DNA of 64,000 nt, taken from an uncultured Bacteroidales bacterium. GTDB taxonomy: Bacteria; Bacteroidota; Bacteroidia; Bacteroidales; Paludibacteraceae. Positions 24,890 through 33,095 of the stretch are shown here, in pieces. Positions within the stretch are counted from its first letter, which is position 1; each line of letters opens with the position of its first letter. The position numbers and the translations under genes were made by a program. The stretch spans positions 124,001-188,000 of the forward strand of contig CAMKPZ010000001.1 of assembly GCA_946414805.1 (NCBI GenBank), in the 5' to 3' direction. The notes under the pieces are model-generated. The model ran no database searches. It was not told the origin of the DNA and worked only from the letters and a program-made list of their open reading frames with translations.

Positions 24890-26749
24890 ATGTTACAAAA
24901 AATCAAATCTTTCCTGTCAAAAGGCAATCGTGCACAATGGTGTGTATTCTTCCTTTTTGCATTTATCTTATTTGTTAAGTGTATCTTGTTTCATTGGGAT
25001 GCATTCCACTCCATATTGATAAGTTCTGCATGGCGAGATCCTCTCTCGTTTTACAAATTTTATATGGCTAAACTGCTTATGCCATTATTTATAGCATCTT
25101 TTGTGTTTATAACTAAGCACTACTGGTGGACAATAGTTGTGTCTCTGCTTGTAGATATTTGGAGCATTGCGAACCTGATATATTTTAAAACATACGATGC
25201 TTTCTTATCTGTTAATGATATGCTGTTAGTTGGAAATATGGATGGTGCGTGGACTTCTATAACTGCATATTTTGATGTTAGCATGATTTTTATGTTATTG
25301 TTAACCATAATATGGGGTATCTTTGTTTTTATGCCCCTAAATATTACAGGAAAAAGAAAGTGGGCAATATTTATTTCCATATTATGCATTCTATTTGGAT
25401 TAGCATATTTGAATAACTACTTTATTCATAACCTTAAATTCTGGCCAGGTAAGTCTAAAAGAGAAGCTGCACAATTAGAGGAAGAACAAGAGGAATGGAT
25501 ATCTTTCGTAAATGAACATGGAGGGCATGAACTGAGATATAGTACTCTTTTTGCATATATTCCATTCTTCCAGATATATAGTGAGACCACAAATGGTATT
25601 GCCACTATCAATGCCAATTTCATGGAACAATATATAAGACAACAATCCATTTTATCTGATTTTATTGCCGTCAATATATATCATATGTTTAATCACAATG
25701 TAGCTGGAAATATTATTTCTTTATCTGAAAACGATATCAGATCCATCCAACAATATATCAGTCCTACTATGGCAAATCCATCTCCTCAAAACAATCTTAT
25801 TGTAATTTTAGTTGAGAGTCTAGAGGATTGGCCTTTACACCATGCAATAGAAAATCAAGAGATAGCCCCATACTTAAATAAACTAAAACAGCAAGAACAT
25901 GTATTGTACTGCGATAAAATCAGGTGCCAAACATTAGGCGGTAATTCAGGAGACGGTCAAATGATTGTTAATTCAGGCTTACTACCAATACAAAATGGAG
26001 TGGCATGTATGCACTATGGAGATAACAAATATCCTAATTTCGCGCATTTTTATTCAAACTCCATTCTGGTGAATCCATGGCCTAAGATTTGGAATCAAGA
26101 TACAATGTCTGTCCGCTATTCATATACACAAAAGGTAGAACCGGAGTCTGGAGAATGGGAGGATGCCCAAGTTTTAGCAACTTCATTAAATTATCTTAGA
26201 AACGCGGACACACCAACCTGTCTAATGGCGATAACTGTCTCAACTCATTCACCCTTTAATCGCGTTAGAAATAACAAGGTACAAACAAAAGCTCCTGCTA
26301 TTCTTAACCGCTACATGCAATGCTTGAATTATACAGATTCCTGCATTGCTGACTTTATGGAGCATGTTTTAGCAGATTCTTTATTATCTCAATCTACGAT
26401 AGTAATAACAGGCGATCATACTATATTTAAGCCTGCTATGTTGGGCGATTTTACCGATTATGCAAAAGAACAAAACTTGTCCATCGCTTCGGGTGAGAAT
26501 TATTGCCCACTAATCATCTATTCCCCGCGAATATCAGAAAACATACACGTGGCGGATACTTGTTATCAAATGGACATATTCCCAACCATACTTCATCTAA
26601 TTGGTTGTGAGGATTATTATTGGAAAGGATTCGGCGTAAATCTTTTGGATTCAATTGCCAGACATAACCGCCCCATAACAGAACAAGAAGCCTATGAACT
26701 ATCCGACAAATTAATCCGCAGTAATTATTTTACCACTATAGATAAATAG
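24890..26749 (+). CDS. LtaS/sulfatase-like membrane phosphotransferase
   Basis: 619 residues. About five N-terminal membrane helices (to about residue 185) precede a large extracytoplasmic domain of the alkaline-phosphatase/sulfatase superfamily. Visible marks are NLIVILVESLEDWP (metal-binding region), GGNSGDGQMIVNSGLLP (position of the nucleophile), STHSPF and ITGDHTIF (metal-binding Asp-His). The LTA synthase and phosphoethanolamine transferase families share this plan. Bacteroidales have no lipoteichoic acid, so transfer of a phospho-group to lipid A or another envelope glycan is more likely. Low GC like the defence genes upstream. The substrate is unknown. Confidence 0.8.
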   Translation: MLQKIKSFLSKGNRAQWCVFFLFAFILFVKCILFHWDAFHSILISSAWRDPLSFYKFYMAKLLMPLFIASFVFITKHYWWTIVVSLLVDIWSIANLIYFKTYDAFLSVNDMLLVGNMDGAWTSITAYFDVSMIFMLLLTIIWGIFVFMPLNITGKRKWAIFISILCILFGLAYLNNYFIHNLKFWPGKSKREAAQLEEEQEEWISFVNEHGGHELRYSTLFAYIPFFQIYSETTNGIATINANFMEQYIRQQSILSDFIAVNIYHMFNHNVAGNIISLSENDIRSIQQYISPTMANPSPQNNLIVILVESLEDWPLHHAIENQEIAPYLNKLKQQEHVLYCDKIRCQTLGGNSGDGQMIVNSGLLPIQNGVACMHYGDNKYPNFAHFYSNSILVNPWPKIWNQDTMSVRYSYTQKVEPESGEWEDAQVLATSLNYLRNADTPTCLMAITVSTHSPFNRVRNNKVQTKAPAILNRYMQCLNYTDSCIADFMEHVLADSLLSQSTIVITGDHTIFKPAMLGDFTDYAKEQNLSIASGENYCPLIIYSPRISENIHVADTCYQMDIFPTILHLIGCEDYYWKGFGVNLLDSIARHNRPITEQEAYELSDKLIRSNYFTTIDK

Positions 26750-27203
26750 AGGGGCTTGTATACTCTTTTGCTTAGATAAATCTTAACATCCGACCTTTCT
26801 TGTGCCATGTGTGATAGTGGCGTGAGAGTAGCGCGAGAGTGGCTGATTGACGGCTTCGTCGGAAGCGGCGATCAATGACTTCGATACATCCGTTCTCGTA
26901 TAGTTGTCGTGCTTCCTCCTCTCAAAAACACAAACACTTCGTTGGTTTATGTTTTTGTTTGTGATAGAGTATGCAAGTTGCTCGTACGCCTAAATCTTAA
27001 TAATCGGAAACTTTTGAGGGACGAAAAGAGGCGATTTTCGGAGTGCTATCGTCCCGTAGGTGTCTCTTATGTGAGTCGTACGTGGCAGGTACGCCTGTCG
27101 TGCGGGGCGGAATCTTAATAATCGGAAACTTTATATTTGCTATTCCTAAAGCATTGAAATACAGCACACTTGCGAAGGAAAAGTTTATAAACGGGCGTTT
27201 TGC
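26750..27203. other. Gene-free spacer with repeats
   Basis: No coding sequence is supported. Contents: three 11-bp units (26809-26841, GCGTGAGAGTA type), and two copies of a 22-bp sequence beginning AATCTTAATAATCGGAAAC at 26993 and 27111, each with an upstream GTACGCCT (26984, 27089). It may be a degraded element or an insertion scar between the AT-rich island and the regulator gene. Confidence 0.55.
26993..27132. repeat. Pair of exact 22-bp direct repeats, 118 bp apart
   Basis: Copies at 26993-27014 and 27111-27132 begin AATCTTAATAATCGGAAAC. GTACGCCT precedes each (at 26984 and 27089). Confidence 0.8.
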
Positions 27204-27235
27204 TTTGCATAATTCGTAAAAAAGCAGTATCTTTG
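27204..27235 (+). promoter_or_regulatory. Promoter of the TPR regulator gene
   Basis: TTTG (27204-27207), 20 bp, TATCTTTG (27228-27235). Start near 27242, leaving under 15 nt of leader before the ATG at 27251. Confidence 0.8.
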
Positions 27236-27250
27236 CAGAAAATTTCAAGA

Positions 27251-28969
27251 ATGATGATGAAAAGCAAGTTCTTAATAGGATTGATAGGAGCGATGGCTCT
27301 CTGCCTCATGGTGAGCTGCAGTGTGCGGAGGGATAGGGAACGGATTGATACTGCGGAAGAGTTATTATATAGCAGCAGGGATACCGCAGAGTTGCTGATA
27401 CGACAAGTCGAGCGTCTTGAACGGTTGGACGATGAGCATTTGGCTAAGTATTGGTTCGTTATTTGCGACCTACATGCCAATTCCATGCAATCGCTGTCCG
27501 AGGATTCCATGATTTGTTGGGCGTCTGAGTATTATCGCACGCAATGGGAAGAAGAGCACGGAGATGCACGCCATATGATATTGTCCGGATTGGATGAGGC
27601 GATGTATTTCTGGTGGAACGGTGACAAAGCGCGGACACAGGAAGTGCTGCAACGGCAAAAGAAATATGCCGACGAGGTAGCGGAACAATCAGGAGAACAT
27701 CTATGGCAAGTGATCGTACTGCGCGTGTCGGCGGAGATAGCCATGCGCGATTATGATTACGAACATGTGCGCGAATACACGGAGACGCTCATCGGTCTGG
27801 ATAACGGTAAGGCGATTCATCTGGACGAAGTGGAGCGCGTGTATAATGCGTTGGCGATTGTCTATTTCTCGCTCGGCGAATATGACAAGATGGAGAAGTG
27901 CTTTGAGAAAGCGATTGCACAAGCTGCGGACTCAGCGTTTATTGTCAATGTGGTTCGCCGCAATTATGCCGACCTGTTGGGCGAAATCGGACAAACCGAC
28001 CGTGCAATAAAGATGCTGGAAGATCTGACGGAAGAATACCGCCAAGCGGACAGTTGGTTGCAGGTGGAGAGCCTCTATTCGCTCTCGCGCTTGTGGCTGA
28101 ACAAAGGCAACAAACAGCGTGCGGAGCGGTATATGCGCGAGGTGGAAGAGTTGTTTGCCAAATACAAAGAGAGCGCGGAGTTTGACCCGGCAGCCGAAGC
28201 GGCTTTTCTTGCGCACAGACAAGTGCTGGAATATGCCAAGAAGGGTTCGTACCATTGTTTCCCGTTGGTACAATACAATAACCATTGGTCGGAGGCGGAC
28301 TACGTGCGTTACCGCGTAGCGGAAGCCAAAGAGCGTTCTATCCGTGACTTGCGTGAACGTAATCTGTACCTGACCATCAGCCGCCAACGGCAGATGATTG
28401 TGATAATTATGCTGTTCTTTGTAACTTTGGGCGGAATCCTACTGTTCGTCTATCTGTACCGCCGCCGTCAACGGCTGCTTTTGGAGAAAGAGGAAGAAAT
28501 TGAGACCCTGAGGGGAATCATAAATAAGGGACAAAGTGACAAAGTACCAAGTGGGCCAGGTGGGCAGTACCAAAGTACGAAGGAGGCGGATGTGCGCAAA
28601 CTGATGTTGCAGCAATTGGGTGTCATCAAAACGATTGCCGGAACACCCACCGAAGCCAACCAACAACTGCTTGCGCGTCTCATGGCATTGAACGAGGATA
28701 CCGCCAATGCCCTCATCGACTGGCCAAGCATTTACCAAACCATTGATTTGGTCTATGACGGCTTCTACACCCGTCTTAGGGACAAATACAAAGATGTGTT
28801 GAACGAAAAGGAGCTGCAGCTTTGTTGTTTGCTCAAAGCGGATTTCTCCACCAAGGAGATCAACATGCTCACTCGTCAAAGTCTCCAAACCATCTACCAG
28901 CGCAAGACCCAAGTCCGTCAGAAACTCAATCTCCCCGAAGCCGAAGACATCACAATGGCTATATTATAA
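27251..28969 (+). CDS. TPR-containing membrane regulator with LuxR-type HTH
   Basis: 572 residues from the first of three successive ATG codons downstream of the promoter. Lipoprotein-like signal (CLMVSCSV), TPR-type helical repeats (about 30-360, e.g. YNALAIVYFSLGEYDKMEKC), one membrane helix (MIVIIMLFFVTLGGILLFVYLY), a coiled stretch, and a C-terminal helix-turn-helix of LuxR type (LNEKELQLCCLLKADFSTKEI, QTIYQRKTQVRQKL). This plan fits Bacteroidetes envelope-to-DNA regulators with periplasmic TPRs. A heptamer-type repeat encodes a Gly/Ser/Gln-rich insert between coiled part and HTH. It precedes the second fructan operon but has its own promoter and terminator; target genes are unknown. Confidence 0.75.
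   Translation: MMMKSKFLIGLIGAMALCLMVSCSVRRDRERIDTAEELLYSSRDTAELLIRQVERLERLDDEHLAKYWFVICDLHANSMQSLSEDSMICWASEYYRTQWEEEHGDARHMILSGLDEAMYFWWNGDKARTQEVLQRQKKYADEVAEQSGEHLWQVIVLRVSAEIAMRDYDYEHVREYTETLIGLDNGKAIHLDEVERVYNALAIVYFSLGEYDKMEKCFEKAIAQAADSAFIVNVVRRNYADLLGEIGQTDRAIKMLEDLTEEYRQADSWLQVESLYSLSRLWLNKGNKQRAERYMREVEELFAKYKESAEFDPAAEAAFLAHRQVLEYAKKGSYHCFPLVQYNNHWSEADYVRYRVAEAKERSIRDLRERNLYLTISRQRQMIVIIMLFFVTLGGILLFVYLYRRRQRLLLEKEEEIETLRGIINKGQSDKVPSGPGGQYQSTKEADVRKLMLQQLGVIKTIAGTPTEANQQLLARLMALNEDTANALIDWPSIYQTIDLVYDGFYTRLRDKYKDVLNEKELQLCCLLKADFSTKEINMLTRQSLQTIYQRKTQVRQKLNLPEAEDITMAIL
28531..28583. repeat. Heptamer-type repeat, ~7 units, in frame in the regulator gene
   Basis: ACAAAGTG, ACAAAGT, ACCAAGT, GGGCCAGGT, GGGCAGT, ACCAAAGT, ACGAAGG. 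It is translated as GQSDKVPSGPGGQYQSTK in the cytoplasmic linker. Confidence 0.7.
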
Positions 28970-28970
28970 G

Positions 28971-29001
28971 AAGAACAACGCTCACAAAGGGCGTTGTTCT
29001 T
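28971..29001 (+). terminator. Terminator after the TPR regulator
   Basis: AAGAACAACGC (28971-28981) pairs with GCGTTGTTCTT (28991-29001), an 11-bp stem just after the stop codon, with a T-rich stretch after it. Confidence 0.8.
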
Positions 29002-29097
29002 GTATATCTCTTTCGCTCACGCATCTCAACCACACAAAGATACAATATTTTCTTTCAAGATGTCGAGGGTGTTTTTTTGTTGTTAAAAATGGCGTTT

Positions 29098-29172
29098 GTG
29101 TTGCGATGCAACATGAGTGGCATACTTTACAACATTATTATTTGCGCATGTGCCAAAAAAAGTGTACTTTTG
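29098..29172 (+). promoter_or_regulatory. Operator-promoter of the second fructan operon
   Basis: -33 TTTG at 29141-29144, 20 bp, -7 TACTTTTG at 29165-29172. Upstream box GTTGCGATGCAACAT (29100-29114, containing a perfect 5-bp inverted repeat) and box TACAACAT (29128-29135); TGCAACAT and TACAACAT are 21 bp apart. Every position matches the geometry before susC at 6661-6735, including TATTTGCGCATGTG across the -33. Confidence 0.85.
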
Positions 29173-29203
29173 CCGCAAAATTCATTTAATCCAATTTGTA
29201 TCG

Positions 29204-31006
29204 ATGAAAAAAGCAGTTAGATTTATTTCCCTTTGTATGGCAGTGAGCCTCGCCGCCTGCACGGCGACTACCACTACCCACCAGCACCGTTGTACTCAAG
29301 TGTCCGTTATGCGCGCCAATGGAGCGGACGGCGTGCTCTGGCTTCCCGTTCAGGAGTCCATGGGCGAGAGTAATATCCGTATCCTTGCGGACAACCAACA
29401 GCTTGAGTTGGTCCGTGTCCGTCTCGCCAAGGACAGCATTGATTATTATGTGCCCTATGAACTGAACCGTTGGGGCGACCGTGATCTGGTACTCGAGATC
29501 CGCACGTGGCTGCCTGACACCGCCCGGAGAGAAGCGATGGTTTGCTGGGACGCTATCACAACGAATAGCACCCTCGCCGGACAGTTCAACGCACGGAGAG
29601 CGGCGGAGACCGACCGTTACCGTCTGCGCTACCACCATTCGCCGGCTTTCGGATGGATGAACGATCCGAACGGTATGTTCTACGACGAGGCGACAGGGGT
29701 TTGGCACCTCTATTACCAGCATAACCCGTACGGAGCGATGTGGGGTAACATGCACTGGGCGCACTCCACGAGCCGTGACCTCCTCCACTGGGAGCACCAG
29801 CCGATAGCAATCCGTCCGACGGCGTTAGGCACGATCTTCTCGGGTTCGGCGGTCATCGACCGCAATAACACCTCCGGCTTCGGCGAGAACGCCCTTGTGG
29901 CGATCTTCACCGTAGAAGGCGAGAGCCAGAAACAGGCGATCGGCTACAGCTTGGACGGCGGTCTGAGTTTCACCCAGTATGCCGGCAATCCGGTTCTCAG
30001 CGACACGATCGCCGATTTCCGCGATCCGAAAGTGTTCTGGGATGAGCAAACACAGCGGTGGGTGATGGTACTGGCATGCCAGCAGGAAATGCGTTTCTAC
30101 GCCTCCGATAACCTCAAGGACTGGACTTATCTGAGCCGTTTCGGCGAAGGCTACGGCTGCCACGACGGCGTATGGGAGTGCCCGGACCTGATTAAGGTAC
30201 AAGGGGACAATTCGCAATTCGCAATTCACGATTCACAATGTACAAAGGAAAGCAAATGGGTACTGCTCTGCAATATCAACCCGGGCGGACCATTCGGAGG
30301 TTCGGCTACCCAGTATTTTGTCGGCGACTGGAACGGGAAAGAATTCACAATTCACAATGCACAATGCACAAATAGCAAATGGCTGGATTACGGCATGGAC
30401 CATTACGCCACCGTCACTTATCATAACGCGCCGGAAGACAGAGTGGTCGCCCAAGGCTGGATGTCCAACTGGCTCTACGCGAATGATCTGCCGACGGGTC
30501 TCTACCGTTCGCAGAACACGATCACGCGTGACTTGAGTCTCTATATCGACGACAAGGGCGAGTACCGTGTAGCGGTCAAACCCTCGCCGGAGAACGATGC
30601 CTTGTGCGGAGAGACCGTAGAGCAGCCCACCGAAGCGTGTGTCATTGATGTACAAATGGACAATGGACAAAGGACAAAGGACAATGGTCAAATGCTTATC
30701 ACTCTCTCCAACGACAAAGGCGAGAAAGTAGTCATGACTTTGGATGTCCGCAAGAAGACATTCTCGATGGACCGCCGTCACTCCGGCGACTGCTCTTTCT
30801 CCAAGCATTTCGCCGCCGTGACCACTACGCCGCTCTTTGTAGAGCGTCCTTCGTACAAAGTACGCCTCTTCATCGACCGCTGCTCTATCGAAGCCTTCGA
30901 CAGCGAAGGAGCATGGGCGATGACCAATCTGGTCTTCCCTTCGGAGCCGTACAATCATCTGGAGGTACAGGGCGGTACGGCAACCATCTATAATTCGAAG
31001 ATTTGA
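29204..31006 (+). CDS. GH32 beta-fructosidase with three repeat inserts
   Basis: 600 residues from the ATG at 29204, giving a lipoprotein signal (VSLAACTA, Cys19). Classic GH32 motifs: WMNDPNG with nucleophile Asp154, DFRDPK (Asp274), WECPD with Glu325; a C-terminal beta-sandwich contains FIDRCSIEAF. It probably releases fructose from fructo-oligosaccharides at the membrane, feeding the permease encoded next. Three separate heptamer repeats (30208, 30343, 30652) are translated in frame as hydrophilic loops, and all key residues stay intact. It is co-transcribed with the permease and fructokinase under the shared fructan operator. Confidence 0.95.
   Translation: MKKAVRFISLCMAVSLAACTATTTTHQHRCTQVSVMRANGADGVLWLPVQESMGESNIRILADNQQLELVRVRLAKDSIDYYVPYELNRWGDRDLVLEIRTWLPDTARREAMVCWDAITTNSTLAGQFNARRAAETDRYRLRYHHSPAFGWMNDPNGMFYDEATGVWHLYYQHNPYGAMWGNMHWAHSTSRDLLHWEHQPIAIRPTALGTIFSGSAVIDRNNTSGFGENALVAIFTVEGESQKQAIGYSLDGGLSFTQYAGNPVLSDTIADFRDPKVFWDEQTQRWVMVLACQQEMRFYASDNLKDWTYLSRFGEGYGCHDGVWECPDLIKVQGDNSQFAIHDSQCTKESKWVLLCNINPGGPFGGSATQYFVGDWNGKEFTIHNAQCTNSKWLDYGMDHYATVTYHNAPEDRVVAQGWMSNWLYANDLPTGLYRSQNTITRDLSLYIDDKGEYRVAVKPSPENDALCGETVEQPTEACVIDVQMDNGQRTKDNGQMLITLSNDKGEKVVMTLDVRKKTFSMDRRHSGDCSFSKHFAAVTTTPLFVERPSYKVRLFIDRCSIEAFDSEGAWAMTNLVFPSEPYNHLEVQGGTATIYNSKI
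30208..30249. repeat. Heptamer repeat, 6 units, in frame in GH32 (first)
   Basis: CAATTCG, CAATTCG, CAATTCA, CGATTCA, CAATGTA, CAAAGGA: 42 bp or 14 codons, so the frame is kept. It lies in a propeller-blade loop after the WECPD motif. Confidence 0.9.
30343..30377. repeat. Heptamer repeat, 5 units, in frame in GH32 (second)
   Basis: ATTCACA, ATTCACA, ATGCACA, ATGCACA, AATAGCA. It is read as a TIHNAQCTNSK loop. Confidence 0.9.
30652..30694. repeat. Heptamer repeat, 6 units, in frame in GH32 (third)
   Basis: ACAAATGG, ACAATGG, ACAAAGG, ACAAAGG, ACAATGG, TCAAATG. It is read as QMDNGQRTKDNGQM in the C-terminal beta-sandwich. Confidence 0.9.
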
Positions 31007-31037
31007 GGATACTAATCATAACACATTATATTTTATC

Positions 31038-32195
31038 ATGAAAAATTCCAAATTTGCGCTGGTGGTAGTGATGCTTGCGTTCTTCACGATGGGTTTCGTG
31101 GATCTCGTAGGCGCAGCCAGCAACCATGTACAAGCGGATCTGGCGCTTACCGAAGCGCAGACGTATTTCATTCCCAGTCTGGTCTTCTTCTGGTTTCTGA
31201 TTTTCTCGGTGCCCACCTCGGCACTGATGAACCGGATCGGTCGCAAGAACACCGTGCTGGTGTCGTTGGTGATCACCCTTCTCTCGTTAGCCTTGCCGCT
31301 TTTCGGCAAGAGTTACTATCTGATGCTGATCGCCTTCTCGTTACTCGGTATCGGTAATGCAGTCATGCAGACTTCCCTTAACCCACTGGTGACCAATCTT
31401 ATCAGCGGCGACAAGTTGGCCTCTACCCTTACTTTCGGCCAGTTTGTGAAAGCGATCGCATCGTTCATGGCTCCGATCATCATGACTTGGGGCGCAGTGG
31501 CGGCAATCCCTACTTTGGGTCTCGACTGGCGGATCATCTTCGTCATCTACGGTCTGATTGGAGTGGTGGCAACCATATGCCTCTACTTCACCCATATTGA
31601 GGAGAAACCTATCGAAGGCAAGCCCTCCGGTTTCATTGACTGCTTCAAACTCTTAGGACACCCGATCGTACTGCTCTGTTTCCTAGGGATCATGTGCCAT
31701 GTAGGAATCGATGTAGGCACGAACACGACGGCTCCGAAGCTTCTCATGGAGCGTCTGGGTTGGACGCTGCACCGTGCAGCATTCGCCACCTCGCTCTATT
31801 TTATCTTCCGTACCATCGGCTGTTTCAGCGGCAGTTTTATTCTCCGCTATGTATCGAGCAAGGTTTTCTTCGCAATCTCGGCAGCAATGATCGTAGCAGC
31901 AATGGTGCTGATGGCTACCGGTCAATCCCAGGCAATGCTCTACACCGGTATTGCACTCGTGGGATTCGGAAACAGTAATATCTTCTCTATCGTCTTTGCC
32001 GAAGCGCTCAAGGCTGAGCCGGCGAAACAAAACGAGGTGTCGGGACTGATGATCATGGGCCTTTTCGGCGGAACGATCTTCCCGCTCTTCATGGGGTTTG
32101 CCTCGCAGGCTATCGGTACGGTAGGCGCAGTAGGTGTCATGGCCGTAGGAGCATTGTATCTCGCATGTTTTACCCTTAAAATCAAAAAACAATGA
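31038..32195 (+). CDS. FHS-type MFS permease, probable fructose importer
   Basis: 385 residues with about 12 membrane helices. The MGFVDLVGAASNHVQADLALT start and LMNRIGRKNTVLVSL are typical of the fucose-permease (FHS) branch of the MFS, the same type as the monosaccharide importer of Bacteroides fructan loci. The next gene, fructokinase, overlaps its stop by 4 bp (ATGA), so import and phosphorylation are coupled. Fructose as substrate is inferred from context. Confidence 0.88.
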   Translation: MKNSKFALVVVMLAFFTMGFVDLVGAASNHVQADLALTEAQTYFIPSLVFFWFLIFSVPTSALMNRIGRKNTVLVSLVITLLSLALPLFGKSYYLMLIAFSLLGIGNAVMQTSLNPLVTNLISGDKLASTLTFGQFVKAIASFMAPIIMTWGAVAAIPTLGLDWRIIFVIYGLIGVVATICLYFTHIEEKPIEGKPSGFIDCFKLLGHPIVLLCFLGIMCHVGIDVGTNTTAPKLLMERLGWTLHRAAFATSLYFIFRTIGCFSGSFILRYVSSKVFFAISAAMIVAAMVLMATGQSQAMLYTGIALVGFGNSNIFSIVFAEALKAEPAKQNEVSGLMIMGLFGGTIFPLFMGFASQAIGTVGAVGVMAVGALYLACFTLKIKKQ

Positions 32196-33094
32196 ATTAC
32201 GTAGTTGGAATAGGTGAGGCGCTTTTTGACTGCCTGCCGGAGGGACGCAAACTCGGTGGCGCCCCTGCTAATTTCGCTTATCATGTCTCACAGTTCGGAC
32301 TGAACGGATGTGCCATCTCCGCTATCGGCGATGACGAGTTAGGAAACGAGATCATCGACACCTTTGAGAAGGTGCATCTCCCATACGTACTGCCGGTGGT
32401 GGAGCAACCTACCGGAACGGTCAAAGTCACCCTTGATGAGAAAGGCGTGCCGCAATATGAGATCTGCCTCGGCGTGGCATGGGATAACATCCCGCTGACC
32501 AACGAGATGCTCTCTATCGCCCACCGCTCCCAAGCCATCTGCTTCGGATCGCTGGCGCAACGATCGGAGACCTCACGGGAGACGATTCAGGCGTTTCTGG
32601 ACGCCGCTCCGGCTGACGCACTCAAGGTCTTCGATATCAATCTCCGTCAGTCATGGTACACCGCCGAGGTGATTGCCGAGTCGCTGCAGCGTGCCAATAT
32701 CCTCAAAATCAATGACGAGGAACTCGATGTAGTGGCAACCATGCTGCTGGGCGAACCCACCATACCGGGTGCCCTAATCGCCGAGGATCCCGAGAAGACA
32801 CGCCGTATCTGCCGCGAACTGATTGCGCGTTACGACCTCAAGATGCTCATCCTCACCTGCGGAGCCATCGGATCGTATGTCTTCACCGCCAACGAGGAAT
32901 CCTATGTAGCCACCCCGAAAGTTCTGGTAGCCGACACCGTCGGAGCCGGTGACTCTTTCACCGCTACTTTCGTGGCGCAGATCCTACTGGGCAGAACCAT
33001 CCGTGAGGCGCATGAGCGTGCAGTCAAGGTCTCCGCCTTCGTCTGCACACAGCATGGCGCCATGCCTGTTCTTCCGGCTGAGTTGAAGCAATAG
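32192..33094 (+). CDS. Fructokinase, PfkB family
   Basis: 300 residues. PfkB signatures: GEALFDCLPEGRKLGGAPAN at the N-terminus and DTVGAGDSFTATFV at the C-terminus with the catalytic Asp in GAGD; FDINLRQSWY lies in the middle. ATP-dependent phosphorylation of fructose to fructose 6-phosphate in the cytoplasm is the expected role, since it is coupled to the permease and GH32 genes. The stop lies 1 bp from the end of the convergent glmS gene, whose enzyme uses fructose 6-phosphate. Confidence 0.92.
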   Translation: MNYVVGIGEALFDCLPEGRKLGGAPANFAYHVSQFGLNGCAISAIGDDELGNEIIDTFEKVHLPYVLPVVEQPTGTVKVTLDEKGVPQYEICLGVAWDNIPLTNEMLSIAHRSQAICFGSLAQRSETSRETIQAFLDAAPADALKVFDINLRQSWYTAEVIAESLQRANILKINDEELDVVATMLLGEPTIPGALIAEDPEKTRRICRELIARYDLKMLILTCGAIGSYVFTANEESYVATPKVLVADTVGAGDSFTATFVAQILLGRTIREAHERAVKVSAFVCTQHGAMPVLPAELKQ

Positions 33095-33095
33095 T

